This document shows, piece after piece, positions 57,413-64,000 of a stretch of DNA of 64,000 bases. Within the stretch, counting starts at the first letter, position 1. Each line of letters starts with the position of its first letter. A program made the position numbers and the translations under genes. Source of the stretch: Paractinoplanes tereljensis (GTDB taxonomy: Bacteria > Actinomycetota > Actinomycetes > Mycobacteriales > Micromonosporaceae); the NCBI RefSeq assembly GCF_016862435.1, contig NZ_BOMY01000022.1:496001-560000 (forward strand), read 5' to 3'. The notes beneath the pieces were generated by a model. That model saw only the letters and a list, made by a program, of their open reading frames with translations, ran no database searches and was not told where the DNA came from.

Positions 57413-58600
57413 TCAATCTTCGGCATCATCGGCGTCGGCGCGGCCGAGCAGGAAGCGCCGCTCGGCCGCGTTCCCGGCCAATTCGGCGGCGCGGCGGAAC
57501 CCGGCGGCAGCCTCGGCCCGCCGTCCGAGCCGATGCAGAAGTTCGGCCCGCACCACATGCCAGACGTGATGCCCAGTTATAGAACTCAGCCCCTCAACGA
57601 TCTGCAACGCCGGCCCAGGCCCTTCTACCTCAGAGACCGCGACGGCCCGGTGCAACGCCACCACCGAGGTAGGCGTGAGCGCGAAGAGTTGGTCATAGAG
57701 GGCGAGCACCTGCCGCCAGTCGGTCACCCCGTCGGCATGCACGGCGTTGATGGCGGCCTGGATCTGATAGGGCCCCGGCCGCCCGCGCCGCAGGCAGCCG
57801 CGCACCAGCGCCTGCCCCTCGGCGATCAGCTCCCGGTTCCACAGCCCACGGTCCTGCGCGGCCAGCGGCACCGGATCGCCGTCCGCGCCGACCCGGGCCG
57901 CCCGCCGCGACTCGATCAGCAGCATCAGCGCGAGCAGGCCGCGAGCCTCCGGCTCATCCGGCATCAAAACCACGACAAGACGGCCCAGGCGAATAGCTTC
58001 CGCCGTCATTTCGGTACGGGTGACAAGCGCACCACCGCTGGGCGCGTAACCCTCGTTGAAGATCAGATAGAGCACGGCCAGCACGGCACCGAGCCGGTCC
58101 GGCAGATCAGCGTCCCGGGGCACCCGATAGGGAATGCCGGCGTCCCGGATCTTGGCCTTGGCCCGGCTGATCCGCTGGGCCATGGTCGCCTCCGGCACCA
58201 GAAACGCCCGCGCGATCTCCCCGGTGCTGAGCCCACCGAGCAGCCGCAGCGTGAGCGCCACCCGAGACGCCGGCGCCAGCGCCGGATGGCAGCAGGTAAA
58301 GATCAGCCGAAGCATGTCGTCAGGCTCCTCCGCGAGCGTGGTGTCCCCCGACGCGGTCACCTCCCTGGCGGGGCGCTCTGACTCGCGGCGCAGGTGGTCG
58401 ATCGCGCGGTTGCGGGCGGTTGTGATGATCCAGCCGGCCGGGCTGGGTGGGATGCCCAGCTCCGGCCAGCGTTGCACGGCCGCGACGAACGCCTCCTGGA
58501 CCGCTTCCTCGGCGAGTTCTATATCGCCGAAGTACCGGATCAGGACGGCGACGGCGCGGCCGTACTCGGCGCGGAAGATCCGCTCGATCTCGGTCACCAC
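57413..58600 (-). CDS. ECF42-type RNA polymerase sigma factor
   Basis: 395 residues from GTG 58600; a second GTG follows directly. Sigma2/sigma4 (about 1-170) have EAVQEAFVAAVQRW and LSTGEIARAFLVPEATMAQRISRAK. The long C-terminal extension (about 180-395) with VLYLIFNEGYAPSGG, ALMLLIESRRAARV and NAVHADGVTDWRQVLALYDQLFALTPTSVVALHRAVAVSEVEGP is the TPR-like domain that defines ECF42. These factors lack an anti-sigma and are encoded next to DGPF-domain proteins, as here. Confidence 0.93.
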   Translation of the reverse strand: MVTEIERIFRAEYGRAVAVLIRYFGDIELAEEAVQEAFVAAVQRWPELGIPPSPAGWIITTARNRAIDHLRRESERPAREVTASGDTTLAEEPDDMLRLIFTCCHPALAPASRVALTLRLLGGLSTGEIARAFLVPEATMAQRISRAKAKIRDAGIPYRVPRDADLPDRLGAVLAVLYLIFNEGYAPSGGALVTRTEMTAEAIRLGRLVVVLMPDEPEARGLLALMLLIESRRAARVGADGDPVPLAAQDRGLWNRELIAEGQALVRGCLRRGRPGPYQIQAAINAVHADGVTDWRQVLALYDQLFALTPTSVVALHRAVAVSEVEGPGPALQIVEGLSSITGHHVWHVVRAELLHRLGRRAEAAAGFRRAAELAGNAAERRFLLGRADADDAED

Positions 58601-58938
58601 TGAATCGGACGGACCTCGATCGCCAGGGGTGCGAGCACCTTCGCCATCCGTGAGCCCCAGTCCAGGGCCGCGTCCAGGTCTTCGGCGTTGATAACGGTGA
58701 AGCCGCCCATGTGTTCCTTGCCCTCGGTGAACGGGCCGTCGGTGAGTGTCGGCTCGCCGTCCCGGTCGCGGATCACCGTGGCGCTCGCCGGCGGGTGCAG
58801 CCCGACCGCGAAGACCCAGGCCCCGGCGGCCTTCATTTCCTCGTTGAGCTTCCCGAGCTCGGTCATGATCGGCTCGAGGACCTCGGGCGGAGGCGGTGGC
58901 CCGTCGGGCTGGTAGATGCTGAGCAGGTACTGGCGCAT
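58594..58938 (-). CDS. DGPF-domain (YciI-like) protein
   Basis: 114 residues from ATG 58938; the frame to 58965 is an alternative. The family motif DGPF occurs in LTDGPFTEGKEHMGGF, followed by a conserved W. It has a ferredoxin-like YciI fold, probably dimeric. It overlaps the start of the ECF42 gene by 7 bp; in ECF42 loci the DGPF genes are the sigma factor's direct targets. Biochemical function is unknown. Confidence 0.9.
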   Translation of the reverse strand: MRQYLLSIYQPDGPPPPPEVLEPIMTELGKLNEEMKAAGAWVFAVGLHPPASATVIRDRDGEPTLTDGPFTEGKEHMGGFTVINAEDLDAALDWGSRMAKVLAPLAIEVRPIQW

Positions 58939-58964
58939 GATGCGCTCCCTTCCGTCACCATCCA

Positions 58965-58992
58965 TACGAACCGGGCGTCCCCGTTCTCGACA
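58965..58992 (-). promoter_or_regulatory. Candidate ECF42 promoter
   Basis: On the minus strand TGTCGA (58992-58987), 18 bp, CGTA (58968-58965), about 27 bp upstream of the DGPF start. TGTCGA is the -35 element reported for ECF42 targets. The spacer is a little long and the -10 is weak, so this is a candidate only. Confidence 0.45.
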
Positions 58993-59025
58993 CTCAGCTC
59001 CGAAAAACCTCAGCCCCGCGAAACC

Positions 59026-59388
59026 TCAGCCGCGAAGAATTTCGGCGAGCTGCCGGTGGTCGTGATAGTCCCGCGTCTCCACGATCAGCCCGTCGCGCAC
59101 CCGCATCACCTGAATGTTCTGCAACAGCCGACCGCCGACCTCATACTTCCACTCGGCGATAACCACCTCCGGGTCGTCGGTGTTATAGATCTGCACATCG
59201 CGGGGTTCTAGAACGATCCGCCCGGCGTGCAGCGCGAAGTGCTCCCGGATCCGTTCCCGCCCGTGGATCCGGTCCGGCCGGAACGGGATCTCGACCTCCG
59301 CGTCCTCGGCGTAGAGCAGATGCAGCTCGGACCAGTCGGCGCTGCCGATCGCCGCATTGAGCTTCAGAAAGACCTCTCGTGGTGTCAT
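59026..59388 (-). CDS. NTF2/SnoaL-like protein
   Basis: 120 residues from ATG 59388 with GGGAG upstream; in-frame ATGs further upstream are less supported. The NTF2-like fold begins MTPREVFLKLNAAIGSADWSEL and has EIPFRPDRIHGRERIREHFA, a small-molecule-binding or isomerase-type barrel. It is divergent from a TetR gene, its probable regulator, and is unrelated by position to the ECF42 genes. Confidence 0.85.
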   Translation of the reverse strand: MTPREVFLKLNAAIGSADWSELHLLYAEDAEVEIPFRPDRIHGRERIREHFALHAGRIVLEPRDVQIYNTDDPEVVIAEWKYEVGGRLLQNIQVMRVRDGLIVETRDYHDHRQLAEILRG

Positions 59389-59419
59389 CGCGAACTCCCG
59401 TGGCAAAATAGAAGTCATC

Positions 59420-59456
59420 ACTCCGCTTGTCACTATACGGAGCAGCCACTCCGCTT
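59420..59456. promoter_or_regulatory. Repeated ACTCCGCTT elements upstream of tetR
   Basis: ACTCCGCTT occurs at 59420-59428 and 59448-59456, 28 bp apart, and CTCCG (59421-59425) pairs with CGGAG (59438-59442). The elements lie between the divergent starts and are the likely TetR operator region. Confidence 0.45.
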
Positions 59457-59475
59457 ACTACCCCTCGGGAGTGCC

Positions 59476-60030
59476 ATGACGCCACCGCGCGCCGACGCCA
59501 TCCGCAACCGGGCCCGCATCCTCGAAGCCGCCGAACAGGTGCTGGTCGAGCACGGCACCACGGTGTCCACCGAGGAGATCGCGAAGGCCGCCGGAGTCGG
59601 CATCGGCACCCTGTTCCGGCACTTCCCGACCAAGGAGGAGCTGATCCGGGGCGTCTTCGAGGCCCGCCTGCAGCGCCTGGCCGCAGATGCCACCCGGCTG
59701 GCCACCGACGGCGACCCGGCCACGGCGCTGGCGACCTTCCTGCGCCAGGCAGTCGAGCAGAGCGAGGTGAAGAATGCCCTGACCAGCATGCTCGCCTCGG
59801 CCGGCGTAGACGTGCGCGACCTGACCGGCGAACCCCAGCGAGCCTTGCGCGAGGCGCTGGCCACGCTGCTGCGCAAGGCGCAGCAGTCCGGCGCCGCGCG
59901 CCAAGACCTGGAGGTCCCCGAGCTGATCGGCTTGCTGGCCGGCACCTCAAAGGCCCTGGAGTACGCCGGCGACGCCGCCAGCCGCAGCCGAATCCTCGCC
60001 GTAGTCCTCGCCGGCTTGCGCGCAGGCTGA
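59476..60030 (+). CDS. TetR family regulator
   Basis: 184 residues from ATG 59476. The helix-turn-helix is VSTEEIAKAAGVGIGTLFRHFPTKEEL (about 32-58). The C-terminal domain is of the SbtR-like/TetR_C_21 group, with LTSMLASAGVDVRDL and the long helix LREALATLLRKAQQSG. It is divergent from the NTF2 gene and convergent with grpB. Confidence 0.91.
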   Translation: MTPPRADAIRNRARILEAAEQVLVEHGTTVSTEEIAKAAGVGIGTLFRHFPTKEELIRGVFEARLQRLAADATRLATDGDPATALATFLRQAVEQSEVKNALTSMLASAGVDVRDLTGEPQRALREALATLLRKAQQSGAARQDLEVPELIGLLAGTSKALEYAGDAASRSRILAVVLAGLRAG

Positions 60031-60047
60031 CCGTCGACCCAGCCGCG

Positions 60048-60644
60048 TCAGACCGGGGCGGCGAAGATGCGGGTGAAAATGTCGTCGATTACGTCGTTCT
60101 TGGCCATGTTGTAGTCGCTCGGGTTGGCTGCGGTCTCTCGGGCCACCCGCCGCTTCGTGTCCGCGTAGCGGGAGCGGTCGTCGGGGTGGGTCCGTAGCCA
60201 GTCGCGGAACAGGCGGTGGCGCACCAACTCGGGTGAGTGGGGTGGCCAGACGTGCAGGTTGATGTCCGCGTTCGGTGGGATCAGCATGCGGTGGCCGTGC
60301 CACCAGGGCTCGCGCAGGATCAGCCGGTAACCCAGCTTCTCCAGCGGCGGCAGATAAGCCGCCTCGAACTCGGTGTCGTCCAGCGTCAGGTCGATGTCGA
60401 TGACCGGCTTGGCGGGCAGGCCGGGCACCGACGTGGAGCCCACGTGTTCCAGGCCGCGGATCTGCGAACCGAGGGCCGAGCGGATCGGCGCGGCGGCATC
60501 GTCGAAGCGGGTGACCCAGTACGGGTCGTAGTCCTCGATGACGATGTGGTCCCACCGCGCCGGCCGCTCACCCACCAGGCGGGTCGCGTTCTGCTCGGGA
60601 GTGCCGACCAGGCGCTCCCGAATCTCGTCGGGATATTCGGCCAA
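60048..60644 (-). CDS. GrpB family nucleotidyltransferase-fold protein
   Basis: 198 residues from TTG 60644, preceded by GGAGGTG at good spacing. The family signature HVGSTSVPGLPAKPVIDID lies at about 67-85, with DYDPYWVTRFDD before it and the long helix DRSRYADTKRRVARE after it. The protein extends the N-terminus by about 25 residues relative to the paralogue at 32092. Function unknown as for the family. Confidence 0.88.
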   Translation of the reverse strand: MAEYPDEIRERLVGTPEQNATRLVGERPARWDHIVIEDYDPYWVTRFDDAAAPIRSALGSQIRGLEHVGSTSVPGLPAKPVIDIDLTLDDTEFEAAYLPPLEKLGYRLILREPWWHGHRMLIPPNADINLHVWPPHSPELVRHRLFRDWLRTHPDDRSRYADTKRRVARETAANPSDYNMAKNDVIDDIFTRIFAAPV

Positions 60645-60686
60645 CTCACACCTCCGGGAAAAGGGAAGTCGGCCAGAATACGACGA

Positions 60687-62228
60687 TTACTCCCCCGGCG
60701 TGAGCCGGATCGCGGTCCAGGAGACCGGGGCCAGCGAAACCCGCAGCTCACCGTCGGCCACCGAAGCCGACGACAACGAAGCTGACGACAACGAAGCCGG
60801 CGACAACGGAACGGCGGTCACCCGGTCCGGGTCGGTGGCGGTGTTGGTGGCGTTCGGGTCGTCGTCGTGGACGGTCCACGACTCGGCTACCCGCAGCGCG
60901 CCGCCGAAGCCGGCCAGGGACACCGTCAGGTCGGTGGCCGAGTCCTGCGAGCGGTTGACCGCGAAGATCGTCACGTCGCCCGAGTCGGGGTCGTGGGTGG
61001 CTACCGCGTCGACCACCGGGACGTCGCCGTAACGCTCGGTCGCGTAGACCGGCGAGTCCGGCTCCACCCGCAGCACCGCGCCCTTGGCCAGCCTGGAGGT
61101 GATGGCGAACGGGTGGAAGATGGTCTGCCGCCAGGCCGGGCCGCCGGGTTCGGTGCGGATCGGGGCGATCACGTTGACCAGCTGGGCCTGGCAGGCCGCC
61201 GTGACCCGGTCGCTGTGCCGGAGCAGGGAGATCAGCAGGCTGCCGACCACCACCGCGTCGGTCACGTTGTAACTGTCCTCGATGACCCGAGGCGCGACCT
61301 GCCACTCGGTCTCGCGGGTGGCCTGGAAGCGGGTCTGGTACCAGACGTTCCACTCGTCGAACGAGATCTTCAGGCGTTTCCTGCTCTTCAGCTTGGCGCC
61401 GATGCTGTCGGCGGTGGCGACCACGCTGTTGATGAAGTGGTCCATGTCCACGGCCGACGCCAGGAAACTGCCGATGTCGCCGTCGAACGGCTCGTAGTAC
61501 GCGTGCGCCGAGATGTAGTCGACCTGGTCGTAGGTCAGTTCTAGAACTTCCGACTCCCAGGCGGCGAACGTCGGCATCGAGGAGCTGGAACTGCCGCAGG
61601 CGACGAGCTCCAGATCCGGCTCGGCGGCCCGCATGGCCCGTGCGGTTTCGGCCGCCAGACGCCCGTACTCGTAAGCGGTTTTGTGTCCGGTCTGCCAAGG
61701 TCCATCGAGTTCGTTGCCTAGGCAGAACATCGAGATCCCGTAGGGCTTGTCCGCGCCATGCGAGCGGCGCAGCTCGGCCAGCCGGGTGCGGTCGGGGTGG
61801 TTCAGGTATTCCTGGACGTCCAACGCCTCGGCGACGCCGCGGGTGCCCAGGTTCAGCGCGTACATCACCTCGACGCCGGCCTTGCCGGCCCAGCGCATGA
61901 ATTCGTCGATGCCCACCTCGTTGGTCTCGAGGCTGTGCCAGGCCAGGTCGCGCCGGACCGGCCGGTCGGCGACCGGGCCGATGCCGTCCTCCCAGCGGTA
62001 ACCGGAGACGAAGTTGCCGCCGGGATAACGCACCGTCGACACGCCCAGCTCGCGGGTCAGCGCGAGCACGTCCTGCCGGAAGCCGTCCGCATCGGCGGTG
62101 GCGTGCGTGGGCTCGTAGATACCGGTGTAGACGCAGCGGCCCATGTGCTCGACGAACGAGCCGAAGGTGCGGCGGGAGACCGGCGCGATGGTGAAGGCCG
62201 GGTCGAGCCGGAAGGACGCGTTGGGCAA
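60687..62228 (-). CDS. Alpha-L-arabinofuranosidase, GH51
   Basis: 513 residues from TTG 62228 with AGGAG upstream. Glycoside hydrolase family 51: the acid/base glutamate is in CLGNELDGPW and the nucleophile in SFDEWNVWY, with VRYPGGNFVSGYRWEDGIG at the front of the barrel. No signal peptide is present, so it removes arabinose from imported oligosaccharides in the cytoplasm. It is the first recognised enzyme of a sugar-uptake operon and follows the two ABC permeases by 9 bp. Its 3' end contains a tandem 15-bp repeat. Confidence 0.95.
   Translation of the reverse strand: MPNASFRLDPAFTIAPVSRRTFGSFVEHMGRCVYTGIYEPTHATADADGFRQDVLALTRELGVSTVRYPGGNFVSGYRWEDGIGPVADRPVRRDLAWHSLETNEVGIDEFMRWAGKAGVEVMYALNLGTRGVAEALDVQEYLNHPDRTRLAELRRSHGADKPYGISMFCLGNELDGPWQTGHKTAYEYGRLAAETARAMRAAEPDLELVACGSSSSSMPTFAAWESEVLELTYDQVDYISAHAYYEPFDGDIGSFLASAVDMDHFINSVVATADSIGAKLKSRKRLKISFDEWNVWYQTRFQATRETEWQVAPRVIEDSYNVTDAVVVGSLLISLLRHSDRVTAACQAQLVNVIAPIRTEPGGPAWRQTIFHPFAITSRLAKGAVLRVEPDSPVYATERYGDVPVVDAVATHDPDSGDVTIFAVNRSQDSATDLTVSLAGFGGALRVAESWTVHDDDPNATNTATDPDRVTAVPLSPASLSSASLSSASVADGELRVSLAPVSWTAIRLTPGE
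60763..60807 (-). repeat. Three 15-bp tandem repeats in the arabinofuranosidase gene
   Basis: Units GAAGCCGACGACAAC (60763), GAAGCTGACGACAAC (60778) and GAAGCCGGCGACAAC (60793), given on the + strand, differ at one position each. They encode repeated Ser-Ala-Ser-Leu-Ser residues in a surface loop near the C-terminus. Confidence 0.8.
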
Positions 62229-62237
62229 CGAAATCTC

Positions 62238-63104
62238 CTACTTCAGGCTGCCGACCGCCAGCCCGCCCCGCCAGTACTTCTGCAGGGTGAGGAAGGCGAT
62301 GACGAGCGGCACGATGGATACCAGCGAACCGACGATGATCAGGTTCCACAGCGACTGACCGCCGCCGTTGTTGGAGCTGGCCAGGGTGGTCCACAGGGTG
62401 ATGCCGACGGTGAGCGGATAGAGCTTCGAGGTGGAGAGCATGACCAGCGGCAGGAAGAAGTTGTTCCAGGTCGAGACGACCGAGAGCAGCAGCACGGTGA
62501 TCACGCCGGGACGCATCAGCGGCAGCGCCACCCGGAAGAAGGTGCGCAGCTCGCCGGCGCCGTCGATGCGGGCCGCGTCCAGCAGTTCGTCCGGGATGGA
62601 CGCGGCGGCGTACACCCGCATCAGATAGACCGCGAACGGGCTGAGCAGCGACGGCAGGATGACCGCCCAGATGGTGTCGATCAGCCCGATGTTGGTCATC
62701 ATCACGAAGGTCGGGATGACCAGCGAGGTCAGCGGCACCACCACCGAGCCGAGGACCGCGGCGAAGACCAGGTTGCGGCCGCGGAACCGGAACTTCGCAA
62801 ATCCATAACCGGCGAGTACGGAGATGATCGTGCACCCGATGCCGCCGGTGAGCGCGTACAGCACCGAGTTGCCGAGCCAGGTCAGGAACTCACCGTTGTT
62901 GTACGCGAACAGGTCGTGCAAATTCTCGAAGAAGTGGAAGCCACCCTTGAACCAGAGCGCGCCACTGCCGGAGAACAGGCCCTCGGCGTTCTTGGTGCTC
63001 GCCACCAACAGCCACCAGACCGGCACCAGGAAATAGCAGATCAGGGCCAGCAGCAGCAATTTCCCCCAGATATGCCGGGGAATACGACGCGGGGTGTCAC
63101 TCAT
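62238..63104 (-). CDS. Sugar ABC transporter permease (MalG-like)
   Basis: 288 residues. Six membrane helices with the cytoplasmic EAA loop DAARIDGAGELRTFFRVALPLMRPG (about 190-214), which contacts the ATPase. It pairs with the MalF-like permease whose stop overlaps its start (ATGA). The complex imports an oligosaccharide; the adjacent GH51 gene suggests arabino-oligosaccharides. The ATPase (often a shared MsiK) and binding-protein genes are not in the window. Confidence 0.93.
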   Translation of the reverse strand: MSDTPRRIPRHIWGKLLLLALICYFLVPVWWLLVASTKNAEGLFSGSGALWFKGGFHFFENLHDLFAYNNGEFLTWLGNSVLYALTGGIGCTIISVLAGYGFAKFRFRGRNLVFAAVLGSVVVPLTSLVIPTFVMMTNIGLIDTIWAVILPSLLSPFAVYLMRVYAAASIPDELLDAARIDGAGELRTFFRVALPLMRPGVITVLLLSVVSTWNNFFLPLVMLSTSKLYPLTVGITLWTTLASSNNGGGQSLWNLIIVGSLVSIVPLVIAFLTLQKYWRGGLAVGSLK

Positions 63105-64000
63105 GTGAAGAGGCTCCCTCGCTTGCGAGTAACGAACATGAAGATCGCCACGGCCAGGAACACCACGAAACCGAGCGAGAACGAGATGGCCGACGCGTAG
63201 TTGAACTGCGCGTACTGCAGGGCCAGGGTCACCGCGTAGATGTTCGGCGTGAAGTCGGGGGTGACCGTGCCGTTCGCGATCGGGCCGAGGACCTTCGGCT
63301 CGACGAAGAACTGCAGGGTGCCGATCAGCGCGAAGACCAGGATGAGCGCGAGCGCCGGCGTGATCATCGGGATCTTGATGCGGAACGCGATCTGCTTGCT
63401 GCTGGCGCCGTCGGTCCGGGCCGCCTCATAGATCGAGGTGTCGATCCCCTGCAGCGCCGCGTAGATGATGATCATGTAGTAGCCGGCCCACTGCCAGGTG
63501 ACCACGTTCAGCAGCCCGTAGAAGATGTTGCCCTGGCTGAGCAGGAACGGCGCCTGCACATTGAACAGCGTGGAGATCTGCTCGATCGGCCCGAAGCTGG
63601 GGCTGTAGAGGAAACCCCACATCAAAGATCCAAGAACGACCGGGATGGCGTACGGCAAGAAGATGATCAAACGCGCGAATCGGGCCAGCCGGCCGACGAT
63701 CTCGTCCAGCAGCAGTGCCGCGGCCAGCGCCACGAACACCTGCAGTGGGATCACCACGAGGCTGAACTTCAGCACGAACCACAGTCCGTGCAGGAACGAC
63801 GGGTCGGTGAACGCGCGCTTGTAGTTGTCGATGCCGGCGAACGTGGTGCCGGTCGCCAGACCCTTGGTGTAGAGGCTCAGGTAGGCCGCGTAGGCCAGCG
63901 GCGCCACCAGGAAGGCGAGGAACACGACGAGGAACGGGAAGATGAAGAACCAGCCGACCCAGTGGCGCCGCGCCGATCCGCGACGGCCGCCGGGGGCCGC
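63101..64000 (-). CDS. Sugar ABC transporter permease (MalF-like), 5' end outside
   Basis: The frame is open to the window edge, so the start is missing; GTG 63925 is internal. The visible part has the helices WFFIFPFLVVFLAFLVAPLAY and later segments, and the EAA loop EAARTDGASSKQIAFRIKIPMITPA. It dimerises with the MalG-like permease downstream. A binding-protein gene is expected just beyond the right edge. Confidence 0.9.
   Translation of the reverse strand, partial: AAPGGRRGSARRHWVGWFFIFPFLVVFLAFLVAPLAYAAYLSLYTKGLATGTTFAGIDNYKRAFTDPSFLHGLWFVLKFSLVVIPLQVFVALAAALLLDEIVGRLARFARLIIFLPYAIPVVLGSLMWGFLYSPSFGPIEQISTLFNVQAPFLLSQGNIFYGLLNVVTWQWAGYYMIIIYAALQGIDTSIYEAARTDGASSKQIAFRIKIPMITPALALILVFALIGTLQFFVEPKVLGPIANGTVTPDFTPNIYAVTLALQYAQFNYASAISFSLGFVVFLAVAIFMFVTRKRGSLFT

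Overview
This 64 kb window is GC-rich, gene-dense chromosomal DNA of an actinobacterium. Codon use is strongly GC-biased at third positions, GTG and TTG starts are common, and TetR/MarR/ECF regulators are abundant. The mycothiol-type DinB protein, F420-type oxidoreductase, SCO5389-family protein and c-di-AMP riboswitch on an NlpC/P60 gene all fit the Micromonosporaceae; an Actinoplanes-like genome is my best guess. There are no rRNA or tRNA genes, intact insertion sequences, CRISPR arrays or prophage genes that I can support. No gene-free stretch exceeds 300 bases.

Layout. 1-3.6 kb: 3' end of trpA, a GntR regulator, a nickel/cobalt permease behind a Nur-like box, a tyrosine phosphatase and a conserved actinobacterial protein (SCO5389 family). 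3.7-6.1 kb: a TPR AAA+ ATPase and a TPR membrane protein in one operon. 6.2-10.3 kb: epoxide hydrolase and MarR diverging from a six-unit 15-bp palindrome array, a secreted M1 peptidase, and an NlpC/P60 hydrolase under a c-di-AMP riboswitch. 10.4-17.5 kb: blaI plus M56 peptidase diverging from the cydA-cydB-cydDC operon, with BlaI-like operators between them. 17.5-25.4 kb: alpha/beta hydrolase, TetR, an Alg13/Alg14-like split glycosyltransferase, an S9 peptidase, thiolase with a divergent TetR, and a GGDEF-EAL protein.

25.5-35.2 kb: maltokinase-cap-like protein, NAD(P)-binding protein with divergent MarR, F420-type oxidoreductase, a FolP2-like DHPS homologue, TetR with divergent MFS exporter, a methyltransferase-GrpB-ECF41 sigma-oxidoreductase run, and a lipoprotein. 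35.4-46.9 kb: secreted beta-propeller/LamG protein, Ser/Thr kinase, DinB protein, an ArsR-SRPBCC-NTF2 cassette, a small membrane protein with an HTH partner, GntP permease, FUSC protein and a 707-residue unknown protein carrying an internal repeat. 47-52.9 kb: RidA, SDR with divergent TetR, an MFS-TetR operon, amidohydrolase, a 51-residue membrane protein and a PfkB kinase. 52.9-64 kb: htpG, a decayed membrane-protein gene, two ECF sigma factors with partners (one an ECF42-DGPF pair), an NTF2 protein with divergent TetR, GrpB, and a GH51 arabinofuranosidase operon with two sugar ABC permeases, the last cut by the window edge.

The recurring design is regulator plus divergent target with a visible palindromic operator pair between them. 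The most notable non-coding structures are the 15-bp palindrome array, the riboswitch, the BlaI-like sites ahead of cytochrome bd, and a 49-bp palindromic repeat family with three copies, one of them inside the cydDC reading frame.
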